Source of the DNA: Agrostemma githago
Lineage: Eukaryota; Streptophyta; Magnoliopsida; Caryophyllales; Caryophyllaceae
Assembly: GCA_958450325.1 (NCBI GenBank)
Contig: OY288243.1
Location: 3,696,586 to 3,760,585, forward strand
Length of the DNA: 64,000 nt
Direction: 5' to 3'
Part shown: piece by piece, positions 36,101-46,853 of the stretch
Position numbering within the stretch: the stretch's first letter is position 1
Layout of the letters: every line of letters starts with the position of its first letter
Notes under the pieces: model-generated
Told to the model about the DNA's origin: nothing
The model's database searches: none
What the model saw: the letters and a program-made list of their open reading frames with translations, nothing else
Translations under genes and position numbers: made by a program

Positions 36101-39100
36101 CCCCCCCCCCCCCCCCCCAAAGTGTTAGATTATTATCCAAAATTATGAAAAATTGACTGAAATGTAGCTCAATGGCGAGGGGAAATTGTCCTAAGATGGT
36201 TTGGCTATGACATAGATCACATGAGGCCTCAGTTAGTTTGGGGGCGTTTGTTAGGAGGCTTAAAGGATAGGATAATGATTAGATTGCGAAACAAACATGG
36301 ATTACGGTGATTGAAAATGACATGAATTGTTTTCGGAGTGAAGAAAATATGATGTCAGAGAGGGAAATGTGGTGTTATTTCTTTTTGCTCAATGTTAAGT
36401 TCTGAAAGGTCTTTTACTATTGACCGTAATACTATATGCCAAAAGATAGTTTGGCCTTAATTTGGTTGAGGAGGTTTGATTGTGGTTAGATGGTGTTTAA
36501 CACACATGGGGTAGTGCAGTATGTTAGATTTTACTAATAAAATGGTACAACTCTACAAAAAAACCATTACTATCCTATCTTTGAGACATTTATTTACGTG
36601 ACAGGTACCTCCTGTTGAGTGAGAAAGGTGAAAAAATTGAGGTGCAACAAGGCGTCGTACGAACTAATTGTATTGATTGCTTAGATCGTACAAATGTTAC
36701 ACAGGTATATTTTTATGATTTTTCTCTTGCCTTTAACAAATTGAGAAATGTCACACTATATTACTCTGTAGCTGTACTTTTTTACCGACTTTTTATTAGT
36801 GCCAGGAGAATGTAGCTTCAATATATCACTGATGCTGTCCTTTTGAAATTCTTTTCCCTATGTTCATCCTGGTCCACCCTGAAAGTGTCACTTCTTGTTT
36901 ACTTCATCATTTGCCTTATTTTTTGTTATTGTATACGTAGTAATTTGTTTCTTTGACAGAGCATGATAGGTCGTAAAATGCTGGAATTTCAACTACGACG
37001 AATAGGCGTTTTTGGTGCTGAAGAGTCTATTAGTGCACATCCAAATTTCGACGCAAACTTCAAAATATGTGAGCATATATTTTTCACAACGCTGTATTCA
37101 CTCACATCCAATCCAATCTTTACACTTACTATAAATGACCCATCCAATCCGAACTTTACATTCCCTTTTTTGGTGAAATTCTTTACCATATAATCCATAT
37201 ATTTTTCCAATAATTACTCAAAATGTCATTGCTTTTTACACACTTTAAGCTTGGGGGCTCATAAGACCTTTTGATTTACCAATAATACCCTTATTTTTTT
37301 ACACACTTTCTAAAATTCATGAAAACCAGTGTAAAGATAGAATCGGATTGGATGGCAGGGATTGTTGACTTTACGTTGGTTTCAGTTTTTTAATTATATG
37401 TATTGTACACATTGGAGCTCTCGTGCCACTGATTTACTGATAGAATAAAAAGATGTATATTGCCATTCACGTTCCTACCTTATCACTTTTAGTGTGGGCA
37501 AACCATGGGGATGACGTGAGCATCCAATATTCCGGCACTCCTGCTCTGAAAGGGGATTTTGTCAGGTATTTTATCTTGTAATTAGGTTTAATTATACACA
37601 TTTTTGTTTGTACTTTGCGCATGACTAAACTTATAAATCAACTTTTTGAAAAGGGCGCATAGTGTGCATAGGCCATAGCTCTCACTGTATTACTTAGTTT
37701 GCATCCTAAGCAATCTATTTCCACTTGTAAGAAAATGCTTTAGGCTTTGAGAAGCTCTTTTTTTAAAGAGACAAAATACCTGTGTTGAATTCTATTTTTA
37801 GAAAGTATGGTGTCATTGGGTTAGGTACTAGCTCTGTTCTGTTATTTAATCGCCAAGTGTCCCTTCTCACCAAGTTTAGATATGTATCTTGAAATAATCA
37901 GAAGTTCTTGTGACATGTCTATATGATAGCATAGGACTTCTTGTTAATAAGTATGAGTAGTACCTAGTGCAAAACCCCACCGGTTAATTTTTTTCTCATA
38001 ATTTTTGTTCTTCTATATTTTGTAACTTGAAAAATTAGTTTTTTTTTTTATTAAATTTGTGGTGCATTTATTTTTATTTACAAAAACTATTCTCAAGAGC
38101 ATTTTTTTTATTTCTCTTTTAGATTATAATTTTGACATATAAGTATCGAGATATATTATTTGATATAGGTGGAAAACTTGCATTTGTTGTTTTGCCCCTT
38201 GGTTTATGTTTTACTGGTAGTATATAGGGGATGCAAACATGGAAAACCATACAATAAACTTGAAGAAAGAGAAATTCCAGGGCATCGTATAAATCTTTGG
38301 TATCAATTTAGGTCTATCATTGAGGAGATGTACTCCACATCCCAATCAATAGTTATCAATTTCGTTGTTGTATAACAAAGACCCAAGGAAAGAATCCAAA
38401 TACCTCATTTACCCTTTTTTTATTGCCTTTCCTTTCACTCTACAGATGGGTTGGGGTTGTCGGAATTTGTTAGGTGGTGGTTGCTCTAGTTTGAGTTGCT
38501 TGAAGGATTACGGGAGTTCAATGGTGTTTTCTTGCTGCTGTTGCTTTTGGTACTAGTAGTCATCATGTACTCATGTAGTAGCATTGCGCATTATTGTGTA
38601 CCTTGGTTATTGTGTAGCTTTACCCCATTATTCTTTTCCATGTGTGGATGCTTGTCTGAAAGTAAATTCACCTGCTCGTGCAAAGCCATCATACAAACTC
38701 ATGAAACAAGAACCAGATAAAGCTCTTTTTACTGCAAATTTGTAATTTACAGATATGGCCAGCGTACAATTGAAGGCATTCTCAAAGATGGATGGAATGC
38801 ACTTGCCAGATATTATCTAAACAACTTCCGTGATGGGACTAGACAGGTTGAACATATATTTTGAACATGCTTATTGATTACGTTTTTTGTAACTAATAAC
38901 TATATGCTAGCTTCTGATTTGTATTTAATCTGCCCAAAGAACCTATAACAACACATCCAACAATGTGCTAACGTTTGCAAATACGGAAAGCTCCACTATT
39001 TTGAACATCCAAGTTTTAATGTTGTAAATTTTTATAGTTTTGGTTACAAGTGTTCCGTGTGTTTTCAGCAGTTTTTCGTATACTAGTATGTGGCATTTTC

Positions 39101-40835
39101 TGCAATTGACACTGGTACTTCAGGCTTTCAGCTTCAGCTCCTGCATGTTCACGTGCTCTTTGAGTTACAAATTGTGATCATTCGTTTGCTTGCATTTTAT
39201 TTTTCTCTACCTTATCTTGTCGTCTAGTTTCAAAATGCTGTTAGTGTAAAAAAAGAGAGGCATCTGGTTTGCAATTGAATATCAGTCTAGCTTTGTGTAA
39301 TTAAATTTCATCTTTCTGAATTTTTTAATCTCAAGCTGTTTGGTTGTTTGCTACTTTTATTTCTGTATCTCATGTGTGAGTGGTCCTCAAATTTGATCCC
39401 TTGCTTCTTTTGGCTGCTCATTATTTAATCATCATGTTTCAGGATGCAATTGATCTTGTTCATGGAAATTTCATTGTTTCTGTGAGCCGTGATATGACAC
39501 CACAACCTCAGAAGGGGGGTCTTGAGACCGTAGCTGTGAGTAGAAACTGCTTCCTATCTATTCTTTAGATGCCTTGTTTTTTCTGCATCATGTCTTTCTC
39601 ATGGAGTGATCTTGTACTTTTTTTTTTGCAGTCTCTTCCTATTGCTCTAGTGCTAGTGTTGGCAGGATTCTTGTTTTCTCTCACATCTTTGCGCCAAGGT
39701 TTGTTATCTTCAATGCATTCTGTTTTATCTTGCCATCCATGAATTTAGTGACACTTCTTTGCCAACTCAATGACTTCATTTGAAATGTGAAGGCAAATAA
39801 TTAAAAAAAAAACGTGTGCGAGTAGTTCGTATTTTAGTAGACCTTTCTGATACTAGTTGTGGGTACATACTCTGTTTTATTTTGTATTTTTATGGCTGCA
39901 AGTTTTCTATTTGAAGTGTACGGAGTATTTGATTAGCGTTCTTGCAAAAAAAAAAAAAGTATTTGATTAGTGTTCATCCTCCAAAGGGGAAATAAGAGTC
40001 ATACTATCAAACAAAGATGCCATAATAGCACCAAAAGGAAAAAAAAAACTACAATCTATGAAACACAGAAGGTGTCTCGGTGAGGGCAGAGAGTGAGAGA
40101 GCTACAAAATGCTTTAAAAGTCTGTTACTTTGAAATATATTGGTTATAATTGTTAGGATAAATTTTGAGGTATCATATACTCCGTATTAGGCACTAATTT
40201 GTTAAAGTGTGTGTAGTATTTCTTTTAAATTTGCACTGACCTTTTTACAAGTTGAGCTCAAGCCTCAATCATTTAGGCTCAACAAGCTCAAGATTCCAAT
40301 CTAATCTTGAGCTCAGATGGGTTCACTTACATCTTTAGCCGCAGGCCTTGTTAACAAGACAATGAGTCCCCCTTTCCCTTGTACATAACATATCGGTTTG
40401 GCTACAGCCCAAGTCCCGGGCTCTTGGGCCTTATTTTCTTGTCCAGCCTGGTGTGGATCTGTCGAGGGGAGGGTGATGTTGTGTGGTGTGGGTGTTGGGT
40501 GAGCGGGATACAGGGGTGGTGGGGAAATGGTTGGGGTTATTGTTAATAAAATTGTTTTTATTTTAATTATTATTGTTCTATTAGTCTTTAATGAAATTTG
40601 GAAATGAAGAAGAGGCTTTATACTAGTAGACAGTAGTACGTTTTACAGAGGTTCGTTCCTGAATATATGAATGAAAATGTTTGCTTATTGATGTGAATGA
40701 ACAGCGCGGTATGATCTACGTCACCTATTCTTTTCATTGATATGGGCAAGCTTAAGTGTGGCCATTGCAATATTTGTGAGAGCCAACGGCCGCGTCTTCT
40801 GCAATCGACCCCGCTTACATAAGCCCAGAAACTGA
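24173..40835 (+). CDS. SAC7: SAC-domain phosphoinositide phosphatase, SAC7/RHD4 type (596 aa)
   Basis: Members of the plant SAC6-8 group are ER/endomembrane phosphatases that remove phosphate from PI4P and related lipids; RHD4/SAC7 acts in root-hair growth. Twenty coding exons join in frame: 24173-24320, 24830-24913, 26491-26618, 26789-26880, 28437-28494, 29553-29609, 29685-29718, 29858-29938, 32252-32358, 32697-32783, 32865-32942, 35150-35220, 35292-35390, 36605-36704, 36960-37068, 37493-37565, 38753-38846, 39443-39535, 39632-39698 and 40705-40835 (TGA). The catalytic CX5R(T) motif reads RTNCIDCLDRTN, with Cys397 and Arg403. Other SAC-domain landmarks are RRGADPDGYVANFVETEQ, VRGSMPFLWEQ, HFDFH and CGHVHFERL. 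Two hydrophobic segments (about residues 532-548 and 561-578) close the protein, as in ER-anchored SAC proteins, followed by a basic tail. The N-terminus (KLHTRMRLWEFPDEYVVEP) fits SAC6/SAC7 better than SAC8; paralogue choice is inferred. All key residues are present. Introns carry several transposon remnants. Confidence 0.93.
30080..30540. other. CCCTCC/proline-codon-rich insert in SAC intron 8
   Basis: A C-rich stretch (30180-30470) is open in one plus-strand frame (starting 30151), but it lies inside an intron and is compositionally biased (ACC/CCC codons). The left side starts ATTCCCTCCCATGG and a TACTCCGTA motif lies at 30522. It looks like an old insertion; no class can be assigned. Confidence 0.3.
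33425..33760 (-). repeat. Possible SINE-like fragment in SAC intron 11
   Basis: On the minus strand, about 33460-33525 reads GGCAATTCGGAAACAACCTC then TTTGTGTTA...GGTAAGGCCGCGTAA. This resembles the conserved 3' part of Au-type plant SINEs. The flank is purine/pyrimidine-biased and includes a run of about 16 C (33703-33719). The pol III promoter boxes are not visible, so it would be a 5'-truncated copy. Confidence 0.4.
35670..36420 (+). mobile_element. LINE reverse transcriptase remnant in SAC intron 13
   Basis: The plus strand reads FLITLEVHQGFSVGPFFFAV and DGIVLIDK, matching the LHQGSALSPYLF and (A)DDIVLI blocks of plant LINE reverse transcriptases. Downstream pieces resemble the ESRDFKLSRSK motif (about 35990-36040) and the LRWFGY(D) end block (about 36190-36220). 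Stops and frameshifts separate the pieces, and a poly-C run (about 36100-36118) splits them. It is a dead fragment with no visible ends. Confidence 0.7.
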
Positions 40836-41694
40836 TGATCCTAACTATGCTGCCTTTGATATTTGAAGCTGATATTACCCTTAGATTTTGCCTATAAACT
40901 TGAATGTGGACTTTTTTAACACGTCAATTTCTCAACTGAAACCACAAGTTTTGTTTGTAATAAGTATGTAGCATCTCATTTTTTTAACTGAACTACGGAG
41001 TAGTTTATTAGACCCACAATGCCAAGTTTCACTTGACATGTTCATATATGGAGTAATACATTATAAGCATTGTTTTTCCAGTGCTTTGTCAATTTTAAAT
41101 ATATGAAATATCACTGCAAAAAAAATCTGTCTCGGTCATTTTGAGACGGAGGAAGTAATTTTTTTTTTTGAAAAATGAAGTAAAAATCTTTTTGATAGCC
41201 TTAAATGAGAAACAACATAAAATTTTACAATCTAAGAATCAATAAAGCTTTTTAGGCCTAAATGAACGAAGTACGTAGTACATTAGAACATGAGTAAAGC
41301 AAGAATAAATTTCCCAGATTACGTGACAAGAATACAACTAGAATGAATCAAAACAGAGGATTTCTTAGTTGATACTGCACTTAAATTTTTTACTTGTTAT
41401 TACAAAGTTACTCATACTCCGTACTAGTTTTGACATGCTAATTAGCCCTTGGACTGCGTGGGAAATACTACATAGGACGCCTGGAATCAAAATCACCAGT
41501 TGCCTCGACCTAAATCATGATGAACTCGTCAACTTTCTGCACTCCCTTACAACGAGAGACCCACAGCAAAGACAAAACTATGAATCTAGGACAAAAAACT
41601 CAAGGCTTGAAAGAGTTTATGTTAAGATTGTACACAACACAAGTACAAATCAACATTAGAGTGGAATTACAGTCGGTCACTACACAGTGGAGTA
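40836..41694. other. Spacer between convergent genes
   Basis: Contains the 3' untranslated ends of the SAC gene (+) and the eEF1B-gamma gene (-). AT-rich, with TACTCCGTA-type motifs at 40994-41002 and 41415-41423 and a GTCTC...GAGACGGAGG hairpin near 41128-41152. No further gene seen. Confidence 0.5.
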
Positions 41695-44353
41695 TCATTT
41701 AAAGCATTTGGCATCTAATAGGGCTTCTCCTTCGAAAGGCTCTTGATCCTCAATCATCTGGTTCACACGCTCTTTCTGAGCTTCATCATTGATATCGACT
41801 TTTGTCCACTCAAACAGCTCCATGTCATAACACTCATCCATCACAAATTGGGGGATCTCTGCTCCACGGAACAGCCATAAACCTTTGACCTTGTATGGGG
41901 CTTCAGATCCAATCACCAACATCTTCCCGAATGCATACTTGCGTGCCAAGTCCATCCTTTGCAAAAACCCACCCACCTTGTTCAATGTCACAAATGAAAC
42001 TGTGTTCTCGTCATTGTACTTGTAGTCACAGAACCACAACGAGTACCCCTCCGGATCATACATGTCCCAGAATCCTGCAACAACGAGATACAAGCTATGA
42101 TGCTTAGAATAGGATAACAAGTCATGTTTTTGTCCGACTGAAGTACCAAGAGAAATTCATGCATTCTTCAGTACCAGGTAAAGAAGCAAGTGTACCTTTG
42201 ATTGCAACCTCGCGGAAATTTGTTTTTGTGTTAGAATAGAGTCTTTTCCAGTCATCTAGAATCATTTTACTAGGAGGGAGGAGATCAAGAGGATTCTTGG
42301 CCTTTGGCTTGGGCGCCTCTTCCTCTACCGAAGGTGCCTCTTCTTTAGGCTTGGATGGTTCTTTTTTTACCACCTTAGGCGGCTCCTCCTTAGCCTTAGG
42401 CTTGGAAGGCTGCGTGGGTTTCTTTACAACCGGTGGAACCGACTCAGTCTGTTTCTTCTCGCCCAATATCTTCTTGAAATTGGGCTGATTAACCATAGTC
42501 CAGTAATACCTCTCAACATGGGGAAATGCAGAGGTAAAGCTCTTGGTCATGATCCTGTTAAATCCGAGCACTAAATTACAGGTCGTAACAATATCAGCCA
42601 AGGTCACAGAGTGTCCAACGAGATAAGTATTGGAAGCAAGGTGTGCGTTCAACGCTTCCAAAGCCCTTTTGAGAGCAGATATAGCAGCTTCTTCAGCCTT
42701 CAAGATACAGAACTACGTCACCATTTATTCAGAAAGATGAAAGTAATAATGGCAATACAAAATTCAAGTAATATTTTCTTTCTTAAAAAAAAACACTGTG
42801 ATGTCAGAGGAAGAACAGGAAAATATGAACTGACCGGAGGTAAATAAACAGCAAAGCCAATCCTTGGAATGAACCACCGCAAAATGTTGACATCGATTTC
42901 TAGGGTTGCGAAATCAATCCATTGATCTATGAGAGCCTAAGAAGCAGCAAACATAGAAACCGGACTGATCAGAGAAGCGAAATTCAAACATAGAGAAGAA
43001 AATTGCAATTCACTACCACAAGATTTACCTTCTCGTATAGGGAAGAGCCATTAAGCGGATTATCTGACTTCAATGACGTAACTATAAGACAGAAAGAAAC
43101 TGAGAAATAAGAGCACGACATAACATGGAACAGCAACTTAAGAGCAGCCACAAACTCACCATATCTCGCAATAGCATTGCTTTCAAAAATAGGACCATCG
43201 GGTGTTTCCAACACTGGTACCTGAAAACCGTAGAACAGGTTCTCAGAAAAGCAAACTAGGAGGAATACAAAAAACTAATGGCTGGCTGGCTTTCTGGCTA
43301 CCTTCCCAATGGGGTTCATTTTGAGAAACTCGGGGGTTTTGTTAGAAACCCCCATCTCAAAATCGTTCGCCAATTCGACTTTAACATCACTATACTCAGC
43401 AGCAATGAGAGCCTTGTATGCATTCTTGTTGGTGTTCCCTGCATGCAACATCTTCAAAAACAAATTGAGTATTAGAACCAAGTTACGACCACAAAAAAAA
43501 ACCCAAGAAATCCTATTACTATTACTCGTACTTGCATGTTCATCCATGAATGAATTTTTCATTCTTGGATGGTACCTATCCATTCCACCTCTATCATTTC
43601 TTCATCTTAAAAAAACTACTCCATCCAAGAATGAATTTACTATCCTCTAATAAATTCCAAAACCCACCCTCAATCCACATGACATTTTATCATTGGTAGG
43701 ATAAAATTAAAAGAAAAAAATGTTGCATAGAAATGGCAACTTGCCCCACAATTCTCATTGATTTTGAATTCTCCTTCACCAAGAATATTTCATTCTTGGG
43801 TGGAGGAACAAAATTTCTCCATCCTCCATTAGAATGAAGAAAAAACAATGGATGAGTTACTACTCCTCCGTTTTTTATGTTTCCTCCCGCTTTATAACAT
43901 TTGTGAGGAATATTTAATTGAAATGGAAAGAAACATAAAAAAAAAAAAAAAAAAAGGAGAGAGTACTAAATTATTTGCTAGTTGCTTCAACAAAATGTAA
44001 ATCGAGTCAAGAATTGCATTGAATTAGGGTTATTCATATCATAAGTAATTGAGAACTTTCTGATATCAAAATAATCAAAACAGAATGAATTATTCTTCAC
44101 TGTCACGATTAATTTAGAAATATCAAGGAGAAAACAAACGAACTTCTAACAACCTAGATAATACAGTAACAGCGAAAGAGTATAGTACTGTACTGATTTT
44201 TAAGACTCACATACATATGCATATGCATAACTTTTCTACATCATTCATCAACAAAGAAAATAAAAAAGGAAATTTCATGAAGAAAGTGAGATTAAACTGC
44301 AAAAATCACAAGGAGAAATGAGTTAGAGAGGTATAATCAATCACCAGCGCCAT
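41695..44353 (-). CDS. Elongation factor 1B gamma subunit (418 aa)
   Basis: The gamma subunit of the eEF1B guanine-nucleotide exchange complex, which recharges eEF1A with GTP during translation elongation; it is the GST-like scaffold of the complex. Seven exons on the minus strand join in frame: 44345-44353, 43302-43451, 43160-43220, 43029-43081, 42835-42936, 42196-42697 and 41695-42074 (TGA). The thioredoxin-like GST N-domain is at about residues 1-85 (NPIGKVPVLETPDGPIFESN), and the GST C-domain at about 95-205 (NTYLVGHSVTLADIV). A Lys/Pro/Glu-rich linker follows at about 210-265. The EF1G C-terminal domain then runs to the end (NPLDLLPPSKMILDDWKR, FWDMYDPEGYSLWF, GKMLVIGSE). The length matches the family (about 410-420). 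The first coding exon is only 9 nt (Met-Ala-Leu), followed by an intron of 893 bp. Confidence 0.95.
43863..43964. mobile_element. Short Stowaway-like MITE in eEF1B-gamma intron 1
   Basis: About 100 bp. The left end reads CTCCTCCGTTTTTTATGTTTC, and the right end is its approximate complement GAAACATAAAA(A)nGGAGAGAG, around a short core with an extended A run. Confidence 0.5.
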
Positions 44354-44476
44354 GATTTAGGGTTAGAAATCAGCGTCAGTGAGTTGACTGGTAGAGATCT
44401 GGGTCGACTGATATCAGATCAAAGTCGAGTTTATGTGAGGAAACAATCCCAAATCAGAAACCATCAAAAGATTATA

Positions 44477-44769
44477 CTCCCTCCGGTCCTTCTTTTTCGC
44501 CCCACTTTCCTTATTTGGAAGGTTTTTATTTTTTGCTTCACTTTTTCACTTTCCTTTTATATCTTACATTTTACCATAGTATTATCCTTCTTTCTATCCT
44601 TTATTTACAAGAAATGTCATTGAATTTTACATTTTAAGGCCCACCATTCATTTCTTTACCATTTTATATTCATTTTTCACTACCACACCATCATTTCTTT
44701 ACCATTTTATATTCATTCCTTATTTTACGTGCAAAAGTAAGCGGGACGATAAATAATGACCGGATGGAG
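44477..44769. mobile_element. Stowaway MITE, 293 bp
   Basis: The left terminus is CTCCCTCCGGTCCTTCTTTT and the right terminus is its imperfect complement, ending CCGGATGGAG, flanked by the TA duplication (44475-44476 and 44770-44771). An internal part (CATTTCTTTACCATTTTATA) is directly doubled (about 44650-44675 and 44692-44717). It is noncoding. Confidence 0.8.
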
Positions 44770-44884
44770 TATGACCAATTGTACGTAACTATGTGTACAA
44801 TTAATTTCATGATTTTGACAAGTTTTTTATGTAAATTTTCCGAACATATAAAGTTGTCTGAGTTAAATAAGGTCAAAAACTTAT

Positions 44885-45131
44885 TCCCTCCATTTGTCTA
44901 TTTTGTTCTCATTTACTTTTGAGAATCAAAGTTTGATCATAGGGTAATATATTGGAGAATAAAAATATTTTATACATGAAACTCAAAAGTTCATTTTTAT
45001 TATCAAATTATCTTTCATAAAATATAAATTTCGTCAAATAAAACTTTCATTTACATGTCGAGAAATACAGTCAAAGTACCGTCTTGGAGACTATGAAAAA
45101 ACAAATGGGAAGAAAAAAAAATGGAGAGAGT
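44885..45131. mobile_element. MITE-like unit upstream of eEF1B-gamma
   Basis: Ends TTCCCTCCATTTGTCTATTT and, at the right, AAATGGGAAGAAAAAAAAATGGAGAG, roughly inverted. Probably Stowaway-related; the boundaries are approximate. Confidence 0.4.
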
Positions 45132-45179
45132 ACAACTCAACTCAGAAACTTGTATAATTTCAGTAAATATATATATACA

Positions 45180-46560
45180 CAAAGCTCAATAACGATTATT
45201 GTACCACCAATGTATAATTTACTTTCCAGAAACGTTAGGGTTTTGTGCCAAAGAAAACTAAACATTTACTCAGGATCTTTTGCGCATTATTCTACCGAAC
45301 CGATGAAAACTCCGTTTTTTTCCAGTCACGAAACTTTGAAAAACGTGTATTACACATACCATTTCGAGCTACTCTTGAGCTCATATCGAGTCATGTTTCA
45401 AATCAACTTGATTTTCATACCACGTGACTAGGGTGATTTGAGGATATATCTTGCCTAATTTCACATCCAATCAAAAGGCAAGTATAAGTCGTTTTTACAC
45501 GATAAACTGATTTTCAACTGGGTCTAATTAAACAAATACCGGAACCCCAAAACGTTCTACGTTGCTCCTCATATTTTGGATTGAAGTTCTTACCGACCGA
45601 ATGAAAACTACGTAAAATTTTCCAATCATTAATATAGACTACAAATCGATCTGCTCGTCGGCTCATTTCGAGACACATTTCAAAACAAACTGATTTTCAT
45701 ACTACGTGACTAGGGTGTCTTCAAGATATATTATGCCCTATGTCACGCACAAGAGACGAGTATAAATGATAAACATATTTTCTAGTAGGGGTGATTTAAT
45801 ACATAACGGAACCCCCAAATGTTATCCGTTGCTCCTCATATTTAGTGTGAACGTTTCTACCAACCCGATGAAAAGTTCATACAATTTTCAGTCATTTTCA
45901 TTTCGGACCACTAATATAAGCTCTGAAAAACGTGTATACACTACAAATTGAGCTGATTAGGAACTCATATCGAGTCAAGTTTCATATCAACCTGATTTTC
46001 ATCTACGTAACCAAGGTGTATAGATCGAATTTTACACGATAAACCGATTTTCTGTTAAGGCTGGTCTAATACGTACCTGTACCCCCAAACATTCTCCGAT
46101 CATTCTCTAATTTTGTGTGGACGTTCTACCGACCCGATGAAAACTTCTTATGATTTTAGACATTTTTCTTCCGAACCCCGAATCTCTGAAAAACGTGTAG
46201 TTTACTCTACAAATTGAGCTACTTGGGAGTTCATATTGGGTCACATTTTAAATCAACTTGATTTACGTACCATGCGACAAGGGTAACTTCAGGATGTACC
46301 CCGACCGATTTCACGCCATAAAGACAAGTATAAATCGATTTTACACGATAAACCAAATTTCGGTAGAGAGTTTAACACATACCGGACCCTAAACGTTCTC
46401 CGTTGTTTCTCTTATTTTGTGTGGACAATCCTACCAACCCGATGAAAACATTGTTCACTTTGCAGCCAATTTTATTCCGGACCCCGAATCTCTGAAAAAC
46501 GTATATTATGTACTACAAATCGAGCTACTCTAGCCCATATCGAGTCACATCTCAAATCAA
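45180..46560. repeat. Tandem array, about five diverged units of 270-305 bp
   Basis: The anchor ACCCGATGAAAAC recurs at about 45300, 45597, 45866, 46135 and 46440 (intervals 296, 269, 269 and 305). Each unit repeats the same order: CCGGA.CCCCAAA, GTTCTCCGTTG, TGTGTGGACGTTCTACC, CGATGAAAAC, CTGAAAAACGTGTAT, ACTACAAATTGAGCTACT, CTCATATCGAGTCACATTTC, ACTTGATTTTCAT and TTTTACACGATAAACCGATT. The units are clearly diverged, and no open frame is shared between them. It is satellite-like in form but short. Confidence 0.85.
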
Positions 46561-46853
46561 ACTAATTTTCATATTATGTAGTATAAAAGGTAGATAAATG
46601 ATCGAGAGGAAAATAATATTATGACCCTAATTAAAATTGTACTCCGTAATAGGCAAAAAGAGGACGCTCGAATTTCACTAATTCTATTCTATTTTTATTT
46701 ATTTATTAACATTACACGTTATTTTTACTTTCTCTGTCTCAGTCATGTGTTTACCTTAATATAAAAGACAAACAAATAACCGAGACAGAAAGCGTAAAAC
46801 ATTACACATATCTGATATCCTGCAATACTCAAATGAACTCACTCCCAAATACA

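Larger units (their letters stand above)
44354..46853. other. Spacer between eEF1B-gamma promoter and SPRY gene 3' end
   Basis: The eEF1B-gamma gene faces left from 44353, so its promoter and leader lie in the first few hundred bases here. The rest holds a Stowaway MITE (44477-44769), a second MITE-like unit (about 44885-45131), a tandem array of 270-305 bp units (about 45180-46560) and a short GTCTCAG-type inverted repeat at 46731-46795. No gene was seen. Confidence 0.6.
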
